Positions 21,350-32,200 are shown, counted from the first letter of the stretch. The stretch: DNA of 64,000 nt from Siphonodentalium dalli (GCA_032622095.1 CP136066.1:67642281-67706280); one strand, 5' to 3'. Numbers and translations are program-made. Notes: generated from the letters alone by a model not told the origin.

Positions 21350-21906
21350 ACCTGCAGGGATGAGTGAAAACATTCCTTGCTATGCGTACACGGGCGAAAC
21401 ATTGAAGTAATTATATTTAGTTGGGATTATATTTTGATGTGCTTGCCATGCATTCTCATGACAGTTATTGCTCTCATTTCGGTCTTTGTTGTTCAGGGTC
21501 CTTGTGGCGATGATGTTCCTGTTGTAAGCAGGGTCATTTTATCCAGACTTATTTCGCACGATTTATCAACAAAACTAAAATTGTGTGGCAGAGGGGACCC
21601 GCCAGATAAATGCATGTGGTTTCCAATACCACACTCTGACGTGTGTTCTTGTGGCGACTGTGTTATAATGACCGCCGTTGTTAACTGACAAATTGAAAGT
21701 TTGAGTGATACAGAAAAGAGCGTTCCATGTTATTTTATTCTTGATATGGTAGTATTAAAGAGCGTTTTTTCACTCTTGTGAGCGAACAATTCAAAAAGAG
21801 CTGAAAAAGCCTGTAACAATGTAAATTATTTGTCACGCCATACGAAGCCGCCATGTCAATATTTTGTTTATTAATAAGCCTATCGTTTACATCCTCCAAA
21901 TTAGAC
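21350..21906 (+). promoter_or_regulatory. Promoter-like repeat module P5, copy 3, upstream of the MULE first exon
   Basis: Shares 'agaaaagagcgttccatg', 'ttgatatggtagtattaaag', 'catacgaagccgccatgtc' and 'ttgtttattaataagcctat' with the other four copies, but its middle part (21430-21640) differs and has lost the E-box segment. It ends immediately before ATG 21907, so here the module occupies the position of promoter plus 5' UTR. No canonical TATA box is convincing. Confidence 0.55.
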
Positions 21907-22109
21907 ATGACCGTTATAACAAGCCAAATGAGTATGACTCCAAACATTACAATTAACGTATATCACGCCAATTTTCCTCGCACAAATAGGTTCATATTGA
22001 ACCAGGATATTCATAGTTTGATATTGGACCTATTTGATTCTGAATTAGTGGAATTATTCTCTTTCATGGCGCGGACTACAGTGAATTTATTATACACAGC
22101 CTACATCTC
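21907..22109 (+). CDS. MULE gene, exon 1
   Basis: ATG opens MTVITSQMSMTPNITINVY, then HANFPRTNRFILNQDIHSL and a hydrophobic helix, and ends with a split codon at a consensus donor (atctc|gtaagt). The two leftover bases join with the acceptor at 22805 to restore a Ser codon. The frame is also open upstream to 21853, but ATG 21907 is the better start because the conserved repeat module ends there. Role of this N-terminus unknown; it may be a regulatory or dimerisation segment. Confidence 0.55.
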
Positions 22110-22804
22110 GTAAGTTGATTTATCTTAGTTCGGACCGTGTTTCTATGGAGTAGTACAGTCCATTTGCTTGAGATTTTCGATGATCTTAGTAGAATGCTAC
22201 ATTCCTCAAATTGGCATAGCACCCGAATAGTAACTTATTAGTTTCACGCAACCGAACAATTACGTAATGTCTTTCATAATTGTTGTTGACAATCGATTAT
22301 AATCAATTCGACCAATAACATCGTCGATTTGCAAACGCCAAATCGACACAGAGGTGTTCATCGGTACACCAGCGGTGTATAATATGCATGCACAACAGTG
22401 TCTGTCGGTGAATCTCTTAACAATATGTATCAATTAGCTACCAAACTGTATGATGTTTTACATTCCGAACCTATAATTGATTCATTCGCCATATTCCCTT
22501 CACAGTATCTAGAACAATTATAGCCATCGTTAATAATTTTCGCACTGATCATGGACAAGCACTGTGATATTGTCTGTTTAAATTGTTCGTCAGTCGGTAA
22601 CGTTTTCGTAATTTTATTCATAAATTAGTTGGCACTTAATTGTGCATAGTGAAAATTATGAGCTTAATGCATTATTTCGATATATCCAATATTTTATGAC
22701 CGTTAGCGTTGTTATTCAAATAAAATTTAGATTTGAAATTTGACAACTCGTTAAACAAAACATTAAACTACGTGTATAACAAACAATATATCTTTTCAGA
22801 TCAG

Positions 22805-22934
22805 CGAAATTGCGCCTTTTGAGGTAGATAAAGAAGCTATTGAAAAATTTCTTAACCCTGGGGTAATTACGGAATTCCCTGATGACATCAAAGACTTGCC
22901 CATCCGTTTCAACGTGAACGGATTTGTCCAATCT
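22805..22934 (+). CDS. MULE gene, exon 2
   Basis: Reads EIAPFEVDKEAIEKFLNPG, then VITEFPDDIKDLPIRFNVNG, ending VQS at a consensus donor (caatct|gtaagt) in phase 0. Two tandem acceptors (tttcag|atcag|) exist; only the second keeps the frame with exon 1. Phase 0 also fits the large exon at 28370. The intron that follows is about 5.4 kb and carries nested elements. Confidence 0.55.
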
Positions 22935-23055
22935 GTAAGTCATAACATGAATAATTGTTAACACAAAACTTTAATCAGATTAGCTTTTGTTCCATGTCAA
23001 ATTTGAATCGCTGTTTGATAGCGTTTGGCACCAAATTTCATTTACAGCAATCCAT

Positions 23056-23543
23056 TTAAAGGTACTCAATCCGAACAGAGGGTCCCCATCTCAACAGATT
23101 CCAACAACAACAATCCGATCAGAGGGTCCTATATTACTATTTCTTTGGCTTTGTGTGTAAAACATATTTGATTCGAGTCGAGGAACCCATCAAACAAAGC
23201 TCAGAGTTATTAGATATTGATTTTTGAAATTTGTTATTTGCTCGAGATGAGTACTATTAATTGCCGTAAATTTCCTAACCTGCTCGAGATGTGTACACCA
23301 AAACACTATTCAAACAGACAAGGATGGATAACTCTAAAATCAAGTGGTAATAATAACGCAATTTTGCCTGTGTTCTGGGCCAGATAGTATTCCCGATAAT
23401 GAAAAATAATAGATTTCTAAAATCGATATCTAACAAATCTGAGCTTTGATGAGTGACTTCCTCGACTCGAATCAAATATTTTTGACCCCCGAAGCCATTG
23501 AAATAGTAATTGAGAGGAGTTTTATCGGATTGAGTACCTTTAA
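23056..23543. mobile_element. MITE with long terminal inverted repeats
   Basis: Outer ends TTAAAGGTACTCAATCCGA and its reverse complement at 23525-23543 are perfect. Inner arms also pair: 'tttgattcgagtcgagga' near 23167 with 'tcctcgactcgaatcaaa' near 23459, and 'caaagctcagagtta' with 'aaatctgagctttgatg'. This gives a foldback of about 488 bp with arms of about 150-180 bp. No ORF of its own is credible. Length and ends fit a non-autonomous DNA transposon. It lies in the second intron of the MULE gene. Confidence 0.75.
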
Positions 23544-24468
23544 TCATTGAAGATGAAACGCCAGTAAAGCTTGAACACTTTGCAGCAATTCGAGACGCGA
23601 GCTACATCAGTAAATATGCCACAGTAATCACGAGTTCACGACGGCCAATAAATAGTCGTCAAACTCCACCATAGTAACACGTGATACCTATACAAAACAA
23701 ATGCATGCATTAAATCGCCCACGAACTATTTTACAAGAATTAATAACGTACATTTGGAAAATGTTATAAATTTAATATGTATAATCTAAAACTCTCTAAT
23801 AAATACAAGTTGTCGATAGTAACTGAAAAACAGAATCACATAGAACAAAGAGTATTTATTTATTAACTTCTAGCTCATTATAATCATTATATATAGGCAA
23901 TAAATCACATCAATTTTTAGCTGTTTTCTTGTGTTATCTCCCATTTCATCAGCCTGGGTATATCCTTGTTAGGTTCCATCAATTGGAGTCGTCGGTACCT
24001 TGCCATGTAAGCAAGTCCCCTTCCTTTAGCTGCTTGTTCCTCTTTGCTATTAGCAGATTGAAACTATATTTCTGAATCCGATATTTACATTCATAGAATA
24101 ATCTTAACTTATTCCGAGTGGGGTCATAGCACAATTTTCGACTTGGACTTATGTCACGACTGGGAATAGGTCATACTTTGATTGCATTTTTTTTATCTTA
24201 AGTTAATGTATAAGTTGATCTATATTAAATGACACATTGTTTTTTTTTTGCACAACGAGTATAATTAGTCTTAATTAAATTCAGTTCACCACACATTAAA
24301 AAGTTTTGGGCTTATAACTGACTCCAAGTTATTCACAATTATGGAGTTCCATCGCTTAGCGCGTCAATGGTAACAATGAACCCCATTATATTCTTGATGA
24401 ACGGTCCAGCCATTAAAAGAGAAATAAAACTGCAGTTTCTATATACCCCTCGAGTACAATTCGCTACA
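23544..24468. other. Intronic spacer
   Basis: No gene or clear repeat recognised between the MITE and the nested Ulp1-like fragment. Confidence 0.4.
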
Positions 24469-25200
24469 CAATGATCAATAAAAGTTTCGGATCTCCGTCA
24501 CCAATTAAGAGGTGCGTTTATACGACACCGACAAAAATCAAGAATAAGAACACAAAATTATCTTCGAAACACAACATAATAAAAACTCTACCCCGAGGAA
24601 AATTGAACGGATTCAAGGCGGCCATTGGTTATGTGATCATATCGTTAGGCAATTTCATAACCTTCTTGCAAATGAGTTTCCAGTAATACGTGGTGTTCTT
24701 GACCCATTGCATGCCCCGGTTAAAAACTCGAAAACGGGCCAATTTGTCCACAAGGACACAAACCTTCTCAGTAATTTTGGACCCACAGAAATCGTTGCTC
24801 AAGTTCACTATACTGGGCACAGTCACTGGGTATCATCAACATGCGTACCAAACGATAACGATGATGCCGTGTATCTCTTTGACTTCCTATTTTCGCGACC
24901 AGATCCGATGACGACATCCACACAAATTCAGTTATGGTCCATGCACGGAAGCAACTACGCTCTGAGGGCATGGGTTCCACATATACAGAAACAGTCTAAT
25001 AGCTCTGATTGCGGGGTATTTGCTTTAGCGAACCTATTAGAATTTGGCTACAATCCCCGATATGTACGAAGTCGTCCAGACTCTTACAACATTTGATGCG
25101 ACCTCATCTGACGAGTTGCCTATTGTCAGTGAAGGTTAATCGCTTTCCGAAAAATAATCTGTGTTGTAGAACCAAATTGAAATTCACAGAAGCGTCGATT
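24469..25200 (+). pseudogene. Ulp1/C48-like protease fragment nested in the MULE intron
   Basis: Near-identical in part to 62287-62995. The N-terminal text SFGSPSPIKRCVYTTPTK is followed by a frame change near 24590 (a lost base in 'ctaccccgagg'). The frame 24707-25096 then carries the protease core: YTGHSHWVSSTCVP (His), AVYLFDFLFS (Asp), HIQKQSNSSDCGVFALANLLEF (Gln and Cys at 25010-25012). A further frame change near 25070 shifts the C-terminal part. Ulp1-type Cys proteases of this sort are known companions of MULE transposases. The copy is truncated at both ends relative to the 61.8 kb copy. Confidence 0.68.
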
Positions 25201-25877
25201 CTGAAAAGCTGTTTATATCACTTGAAATGTGTATAGGTGATTCTTAACAGAATGTCAGTAGTATATTTACACACATTATTGCAATGTTGCTATTCACACC
25301 AAAGTGCCAGCCAAAGTGCTTAATATATTTGCTATATCAATTACCATGCTATATCAATTACCATTTAGGGTTTAACTTTTGAGGCATAAGCGCCATTTTA
25401 TAATCTATACTTATATATTTCTTTCTTCGAATCTGGATTGGCAGGAAAATAAGTTTCTATGGCTTTGTAATTCCGGATTCGATCCAAGAATCCTTGGCGT
25501 GAGGGATTAATATGCTTCATTTTATGGTTATTTGTTTTTATAGTGACTTGATATACGGTTTTAATAACAATATATTCCATAAAATATGATTAAAATACTA
25601 TAAATCATCACTATTTGAAACTTCTGTATCTCAGAAGATCCCCACAGAGAAATAGAAACTGCTGAAGACTACGCCCTCTGACACCCAGAATACAACATAA
25701 TTCAAACTTGTTCAATGGAAGGGGAAGAACTCTATCTTTAAAACATAAGAATTATTCCCCTGCATTGAAAATAATACTTATTTTTACTTCAATCTTGATG
25801 ACAAAACTCAACAAAAACAACGTGTCCACCGGATAGATTGTTAATACACTATTTTGGAGCTTCCTCTTTCAAATGTT
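25201..25877. other. Intronic spacer with a dispersed repeat
   Basis: No gene. About 25650-25740 ('aaactgctgaagact', 'cccagaatacaaca') resembles 37787-37870, so it belongs to a dispersed repeat family. Confidence 0.4.
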
Positions 25878-26015
25878 AGATAATATGGCATGTATTTTAT
25901 ATAAAGTGATCTGGGGGTTCATGGTATATAATATGGCATATATTTTATATAAAGTGATCTGGGGTTCATGGTATATAATATGGCATATATTTTATATAAA
26001 GTGATCTGGGGGTTC
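25878..26015. repeat. Tandem repeat, about 47-bp unit, three copies
   Basis: Three head-to-tail units containing 'tattttatataaagtgatct' and 'gggttcatggtatataat'. The units are nearly identical, indicating recent expansion. Confidence 0.8.
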
Positions 26016-28369
26016 GAAAATTAAGTGAGCCTTTAAAGCGCATGTAATAAAATAAATAGCTACCTATTTTCGTTCCAATACCTGAAACCTCTCATTCATG
26101 TTTGGAAAAAACTATCGAATTTTCACTTGAAACTTGCAGCCGCTCGTAAAAATTCAATAAGTATTCTCTATGTTCTCATTCATATTTACACGTACATATT
26201 AATTTACTTGTACATAACTAAAATTCGTGATAATTCGCTCTTATTTCCTTATGTTTGTATTAATGTTTTATCTTCTAAAAGCTCTCACCAATGCGACGAC
26301 CTCCACAGGAATGTAACAGCAGGTCATATTCATTGTTCCGCGAAATATTTTCTGATAAGCTGTTTTCATGTTCCATGAGTATTTATGAGGAATAAAATAC
26401 TGACTGCAATTTATATAATTCCCTCCTAAAACATCTGAAAACATATAATGTCAACAACCCGTTTTAATGGCATTGACAGCACATTGTCCTTTGTGTGGTA
26501 CAATTGTTCTTGTTATTTAAAACAAGTCTGTCGATTCAGCTGCTCACATAAGCCCCACTGGGAAATTTTGGCATTTGATATAAGCATTATATAACTCATA
26601 GTGCTGTTACAAAACTTAAATAAAAACCGGAACATGGTCTTTCGTCGCGTTTTTGGCGGCCATGCAAGTCATTTCTCAAATTATATTAAATAACCCAAAC
26701 ATTTTCACCGATGTTGACAACATTACTGGGAGAAATCAACCTGTTTTGGCAATTTTGCAGGGGACAATTTTTCAGTTTGTAGTGCAATATTGCTAGCGTA
26801 TGAACGTACCCTAAATTAATTACTAAAATACTATATTTATGTTCATCTAAATTACAATTAACTTTTATTTTCCAACTAATTGATTTTTTGCAGTAACAAA
26901 TGAAGATACAGTCAATACAGGTAATTGAACATAACTACATTGTTTGCCTTCAAACGAAACTCAAACTGATTACATTTTGGTGTTAAATACAACACATATT
27001 CTTTTAATACATTACAGTATTATGTTTTCACGCAACCTTAGCGCACACGGTGAAGAGTGAAGCGGCAGTTTCAATAACACTTGCGTCTCTGTGTAGCCCA
27101 ACAACACTGTCTTGTCATTAGAATAATGTTGTTGCCGAGAACGAAACCTTGTAGTTCCATTTCAGTTATTCTGTCAAATCATAAGAAAATCTCCGTTCCA
27201 TAAATGTTCATAATATGTTCGGTAGCCTAAATGTTAAATATGTTCCCAGTACCGCATTGAGTGGGTAACTAGATCAACTAGATCTGGTCCCATCAGATAT
27301 AGTGTTGCATATTGGCATTACCAAACTTATTAAGTCAATGAGACGCGAATCCCCTCAGATGCCCATTCACCTTATTACTATCTCGTCTATTGGTTGTGCT
27401 GCTTTCTTTTCTATGACATCAAACTTTATATGTACACAATTTTCGCTAATAAATTGTTAATCAAAATCTTACTATTTTTTTCAGCTCTACTCATCAATCT
27501 AGCTGATTTCTCTTCAGATATGATGTAATGTCAAATAAATCTTTAAATGTCAAATTTTTGTTGTTTCGCATTAATCCTATACATGAAGTTGTGGGGGAAT
27601 CGACGGTATGAAATACAATCGACATTCAAATCGAATTGGGGATCAAATTTATCAATAGCCATAATAATGTACTAATGAACTAAGCTCATTACATATCTAT
27701 ATGCATTGATGCATGCAATAATGCATCATGGATATTTGATTGGATACATACAGTTTTTGCAACGGCCGCACATGTCGAACCAACACGGTTCACAGAACAG
27801 CAGTGTGTGTTAACGGTTTTGTTAATCTGATACGAGTGCAAGCATAGAAGAATAGAACTAGATGCGTATCATTCAGTCTACAATTCTGCGATGGCACAAG
27901 TGGCGTATCTGCAAATCCATTAACATATGCGTTGTTCTGTGCTCAGGTCACCCATCCTAGAATCGGTGCATTAAACAAATACAGGTTTAACAGGTTTATT
28001 TAGGCTCACACATGGCTTGTATTGCTATGCGTGAGGTTTTTATTTTATAGTTACGATTTCATGAATCGGGTGAACATCAACGAAATGCTTTCCATCGGAT
28101 TTGTAAATATGAAAAAAACATTAACACTACACATACACATACGTACGTCTAGGAATAAATGTGTAATAAACTATTTTACATAAGATACCGTACAAGTCCA
28201 AGACTTAAATGTGCGCGATATTATTTTCTTTATTTGTTTTAATTATTTGATATATAATTTCCATATAATATAAATATTGTGTTCATTAAAAATAAAATAT
28301 TACATGGAAGTATAAAATTCTGGCATTTCAGAAATTAAAATCCTAGTTTAATGCTTATTTTCGTTACAG
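26016..28369. other. Remainder of the long MULE intron
   Basis: No supported gene. A possible 15-nt micro-exon ('atacagtcaatacag' before 'gtaatt', about 26906-26920) would keep phase but has little support. The stretch ends with a normal acceptor (ttcgttacag) at 28369. Confidence 0.4.
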
Positions 28370-28918
28370 GCTAGTGGGTCGGAAAGCGATTCGGATGGCA
28401 ATACACCTGGATTGAGATGTACCATCTACACAACTGAAAATACTGGGTTAACGACAGCTTCAGCCAAATCCATACTGACATACCCTGATTTAGATAAGGT
28501 ATGTGATATCCCCCCAGTTAAACCAAAAGGTGGAAGCCTATATCTGTTCGCCTACCAGGATGACGCATATAAAGATGATTGGAAGAGTGATCAGTACATG
28601 TGGGCTCATAATGGTACAACTAAGCTGCCGCGGTCAAATCCGATTCTTAAAAAATCATACTACAAATGCAAAATCAACAACGATAACCCTGTAGGCTCCC
28701 TCTTGTTTGTACGAAATTCATATTGCTTGGATACAAAACCAAACCTGATCCTAGTTGAGTATTTGGGTGATGAATCAGTTTATGTAGATCGTCCTCATGG
28801 GAACTCAAACAAAAATAAAGGGGTGTTTAAACGCACGACCAAATCGACACTTAAATCGATAAAGAATACAGTTTCTGCCGGTCAGAAAATCCAACAAAAA
28901 CTTACCAGCGTATGGTGA
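28370..28918 (+). CDS. MULE gene, large exon, N-terminal part
   Basis: Starts after 'cgttacag' in phase 0, reading ASGSESDSDGNTPGLRC, so it joins exon 2 in frame. The stretch SLYLFAYQDDAYKDDWKSDQ, MWAHNGTTKLP and KKSYYKCKIN looks like the small N-terminal domain that precedes the catalytic core in many MULE proteins; its DNA-binding role is inferred. A basic, Lys/Thr-rich linker follows. The frame stops at 28918, but the catalytic domain continues in another frame from about 28912, so one base is lost or gained near 28900. Confidence 0.6.
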   Translation, partial: ASGSESDSDGNTPGLRCTIYTTENTGLTTASAKSILTYPDLDKVCDIPPVKPKGGSLYLFAYQDDAYKDDWKSDQYMWAHNGTTKLPRSNPILKKSYYKCKINNDNPVGSLLFVRNSYCLDTKPNLILVEYLGDESVYVDRPHGNSNKNKGVFKRTTKSTLKSIKNTVSAGQKIQQKLTSVW

Positions 28919-30033
28919 CACGCGATACAGCAGCCGGTTATCAATGGGTTCTGAACCCTCGAAATTCCAAACAAGTTCAAAATATAAAATCAACTGTAGT
29001 ATCACAAAGTCGCATTTCGACTGATTCGATCGCAAATGTCTTGCAATTTGCTTCCCAGTTGGATCTAATTCCCGAACTGACAATTACCAATAAAGATTTG
29101 TTTTGCATTGCACATTATCCCGAGTGGACAAAATCTGTGAATGAACTGATTAAAGTTGAGCCTGGACGCCACCAATTTCTTTTGGGTTATGACACAACCT
29201 TTAAAATAGGGGATTTCTATGTGTCTTCCCTCGTATTTAAGAATGTCATATTTGAAGGGTCTCCCGTTTTCCCAGTAGCTTTCCTCATACACGAGAGGAA
29301 GTTTCAAAGGGCACATACTAGATTTTTTGAAATAGTGCGGGACCTGATACCAAATTTGGTTTCACATCCTGTACCCATAGTCCTGGACAGGGAAGATAGT
29401 TTCACAACAGCAGATATATTTCCAAATTTACTGATTGTGTACTGCTGGAATCACATCAAGCGATATTTCAGGTTCCACCTACGTAACCGACTAGGTTCAC
29501 AGCATGATGAAATATCAATTTATATTGAAAACCTTTATGATTTACTCAAGTGTGAGTCTGCAGAAGATTTTGATCTAAAATATTATGAAGTGACATCTCT
29601 TTGGAGTAAGCCCGCGAAAGAGTATTTCGGCAACAACTTGAAGACCGATATACAAACATCAGCAGCTTGTTGGGTTCTCCGTCCTCTTAAAATTTATGAC
29701 CCGCTTTCGGGCATAACAAATAACATCTCCGAATCTTTCAACGTTGTAGTAAAAGAACTGACCGACTGGAAAGAAGTCTCAATTGACAGTGCCGTCCTTT
29801 CATTTCATTTTCTTCTCAAATTTTATCACACAGAATATTTGCGAGGCAGAATGGGAATAGGCAACGCTTCTCTTAGAGCCGAATTTTCAAACGCAATGTT
29901 GAAAGAAGATGAGTGTGTCATACCAAATGGCGTATGTGCACCTAATGAAATTGTAGGTTTGGTGCGTCAAGGAAAACTCGACTTTGACACCAATGTCGCC
30001 AACACTGCACATGACGCACATAACGGATCCTAG
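28912..30033 (+). CDS. MULE transposase catalytic domain
   Basis: A 373-codon frame with the hallmarks of a Mutator-superfamily DDE transposase. FLLGYDTTFKIGDFYVS has the first Asp (residue 94). PIVLDREDSFTTADIF has the second Asp (159). IVYCWNHIKRYFR shows the MULE C-x2-H motif (Cys178, His181). NNISESFNVVVKEL contains the candidate Glu (274). The protein would cut and join the element's ends in the nucleus. The core is complete, but frame changes on both sides (near 28900 and 30025) mean the present copy probably does not yield full-length protein. The SWIM finger follows in the next frame. Confidence 0.8.
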   Translation: MVTRDTAAGYQWVLNPRNSKQVQNIKSTVVSQSRISTDSIANVLQFASQLDLIPELTITNKDLFCIAHYPEWTKSVNELIKVEPGRHQFLLGYDTTFKIGDFYVSSLVFKNVIFEGSPVFPVAFLIHERKFQRAHTRFFEIVRDLIPNLVSHPVPIVLDREDSFTTADIFPNLLIVYCWNHIKRYFRFHLRNRLGSQHDEISIYIENLYDLLKCESAEDFDLKYYEVTSLWSKPAKEYFGNNLKTDIQTSAACWVLRPLKIYDPLSGITNNISESFNVVVKELTDWKEVSIDSAVLSFHFLLKFYHTEYLRGRMGIGNASLRAEFSNAMLKEDECVIPNGVCAPNEIVGLVRQGKLDFDTNVANTAHDAHNGS

Positions 30034-30287
30034 TGGCTGACCCTGCAACAAATGTTGTACACACGCAGCGGTCTTTAGCTTTGGAAATCGTGAGAACGAA
30101 AAAAATAACATTCGTTCCCGAACAATCCGCGTTCGTTGTAGAGGGGACTAAGGGTAATTTATATTGCACAAAATTGTTTCCGAATGAAAGTTGTCAATGC
30201 CCATCGACGACAACATGTTACCATATAATTGCTGCTATAATTCTAATCGGCATTGAGGACAGTTCAAGTCCACATAAATTAACTTGA
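30033..30287 (+). CDS. SWIM zinc-finger region of the MULE protein
   Basis: The frame continues the transposase after a one-base shift. FVPEQSAFVVEGTKGNLYC is followed by SCQCPSTTTCYHIIAAIIL, which fits the CxCx(n)CxH SWIM signature. SWIM fingers follow the catalytic domain in many MULE transposases and probably aid DNA or protein binding. The frame ends at 30287 and a third frame takes over. Confidence 0.7.
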   Translation: MADPATNVVHTQRSLALEIVRTKKITFVPEQSAFVVEGTKGNLYCTKLFPNESCQCPSTTTCYHIIAAIILIGIEDSSSPHKLT

Positions 30288-30778
30288 CACAACTTAGAAA
30301 ACGTGGGCGTACCCGATCCGATAAAAAATCAGGGAGAAAGAAAGGCAGGAAAGCCGATTACAATGTGATTCCCGCTCCTGACTCTATTGTTGTGACTGAC
30401 GAAACCGTTCAGTTAGATTCCTCTGTCATTTCCATTTCTGATCAGGCCGTTTCAACCCCTTCAAAAAACAAACGAATGCCAGGCTCACCGATTCGACACC
30501 ATGACAAGCCCATTGCTGGTAAGTTAGTTTAAACGCCTCCAAATAACACATTCAAGCCACGGTCACCTATCCGAAGTGAAGCTTCTGCTGTGAAGTCGTG
30601 TTTCAGAACCAAAAATGCTCAAAGTTGTAAAAAAACCTTACATTTCAAATTCCACTGACAATCTGTCAACTTCGCCAGTTTATGTGCTAGATAGTTCTAG
30701 CGAACACGCCGACATTATGTCCGCTAATGACACGTCACTTCAGCTTTCCCAATTTTCACCTATTTCCTTGCACACATT
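30284..30778 (+). pseudogene. Basic/Ser-rich linker of the MULE-Ulp1 protein, frameshifted
   Basis: RKRGRTRSDKKSGRKKGRK forms a strong basic, nuclear-localisation-like patch. It is followed by a Ser/Thr/Val-rich stretch to SPIRHHDKPIAGK and a stop at 30532. Further pieces in other frames (RSPIRSEASAV; YISNSTDNLSTSPVYVLD) lead to the protease domain. The linker parallels the Ser/Thr-rich region and 'SPIKR' motif before the protease in the 61.8 kb copy. Confidence 0.5.
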
Positions 30779-31471
30779 TTGGGATTCCAAGATCCTTTGT
30801 ATGCGCCATTGTACGACAGGAGTGCAAAAATATATTACACAGGTCCAAGTAATTTCTTTTCAAATATGGAGACTGACTTCCTTGTTGGTCAAATTCACCA
30901 CACCGGTGCAAGTCACTGGGTAGCATCGACGTACGTCCCAAACCCAAATGATAGTGCAGTATACTTGTTTGATTCCATGTTCAATCAGGCCGATCCGTTA
31001 ACAAGATCAATCCAAATACAACTGTGGTCCATTTACGGAACGGGTGATGTTCCTGGAAATTTAGCTGTAAAAATACCCCACATCCAGAAACGGGATAACT
31101 CTAAAGATTGTGGTCTGTTCGCGTTGGCAAATGTAATGCAATTCTGTGTTTACCCCACCTATGGGAGGGTTGAATACACTCGTTTTTTACAGGGAGGAAT
31201 GCGCAGCCATCTAATGACTTGCTTGGCAGACAAAAATATGACTCCCTTCCCCCAGAATACACAATGTCGAAAAACGAAACAAAAATTTACCATGGCCATA
31301 ATTGAGAAGCACTGTTCCCAATTGGGTTGTGACCCCCCCCCCCCCCCCCCCCCCAACTGTTACGATGACATGATCCAATGTAAATTCTGTTTCAAGTGGT
31401 ACCATATGAGCTGTCAAAATGTAAAGTCAACACGGGGTAGTTGGAGATGCTTTCCGTGTCCAAAAGTATAA
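30779..31471 (+). CDS. Ulp1-like protease plus PHD-like finger, C-terminal end of the MULE protein
   Basis: Residues 1-150 form a C48/Ulp1-like core: HHTGASHWVASTYVP (His46), SAVYLFDSMFNQ (Asp65), KIPHIQKRDNSKDCGLFALANV (Gln103, Cys111). Residues about 190-229 form a Cys/His finger (CYDDMIQCKFCFKWYHMSCQ, then WRCFPC) with PHD spacing. A 22-C run at 31333-31354 encodes a Pro run between the two and is a likely slippage site. The protease may process a ubiquitin-like modifier or the transposase itself (inference). All four active-site residues are present. Confidence 0.72.
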   Translation: MGFQDPLYAPLYDRSAKIYYTGPSNFFSNMETDFLVGQIHHTGASHWVASTYVPNPNDSAVYLFDSMFNQADPLTRSIQIQLWSIYGTGDVPGNLAVKIPHIQKRDNSKDCGLFALANVMQFCVYPTYGRVEYTRFLQGGMRSHLMTCLADKNMTPFPQNTQCRKTKQKFTMAIIEKHCSQLGCDPPPPPPPNCYDDMIQCKFCFKWYHMSCQNVKSTRGSWRCFPCPKV

Positions 31472-31729
31472 TTAGGAGGTAAATATGTCACGTATGCATG
31501 CGACGAAAGAAAATTTCAACCAACTGGTAAATTTTTGGTAGGGGTAAAATTAGTTGAATATTTTACTGAAAGGACGCCCACACAAAATATAGCAGCAATT
31601 TAGGAAATTTGTTGAAATTTCAAGTCCGATAATTTATAATTTTTCGACAAAAGAATACATTGCATTAATTGCATTTTGCTGTGTTATATAATATATCAAA
31701 TAAATATTATGTGTTCACTACAAGTGCTA
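31472..31729. other. 3' flank of the MULE gene
   Basis: AT-rich, no gene. Possible poly(A) signals (aataaatatt near 31700) follow the stop, but the transcript end cannot be fixed. Confidence 0.35.
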
Positions 31730-32112
31730 TTATTTATTATGGTCACTTTCACCAAGCGTATAGTATATGTTGGCAATTGCAATGTTTTAGTGCAAACGTA
31801 ATGATACTTTACACTTCAGACCAATTTGTCGATTGTTACAGGGTAGACAATACTCACCCAAGTTACACCAAGGGCGAGTCTTGAATACCTCTATTCCGGG
31901 TATACTCTATAACAATCAACATTTAATTGGTTTGACGTCGTACCTTGAGACACTTTTCAGAATGTTGGGTTTTAAATGACGAAGGCATCTCATCAATATC
32001 ACAATTAGTGCTTATAACATGTTATTTATTATGGTCACTTTCACCAAACTTATAGTATATGTTGGCAGTTGCAATGTTTTAGTGCAAACGTAATGATACT
32101 TTACACTTCAGA
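31730..32112. repeat. Direct repeat pair, about 90 bp
   Basis: 31730-31820 and 32024-32112 are almost identical ('tattatggtcactttcacca', 'agtatatgttggcaattgca', 'gtaatgatactttacacttc'). The second copy runs directly into the palindrome at 32111, whereas the first continues with unrelated sequence. Confidence 0.8.
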
Positions 32113-32200
32113 TATTTATGAAACTCGTCACGAATTTTCAGTTTTCTCTCGCCGGAGGCTCGAGAAAACTGAAAATTCTTAGACTCGTTTCATAAATATC
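32111..32200. repeat. 90-bp near-perfect palindrome
   Basis: The left arm starts 'gatatttatgaaactcgt' and ends 'cagttttctctcg'. The right arm starts 'cgagaaaactg' and ends 'actcgtttcataaatatc'. The arms are about 40 bp with a 9-base loop and few mismatches. It could be a foldback element or a cruciform/hairpin-forming site. No ORF. Confidence 0.85.
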
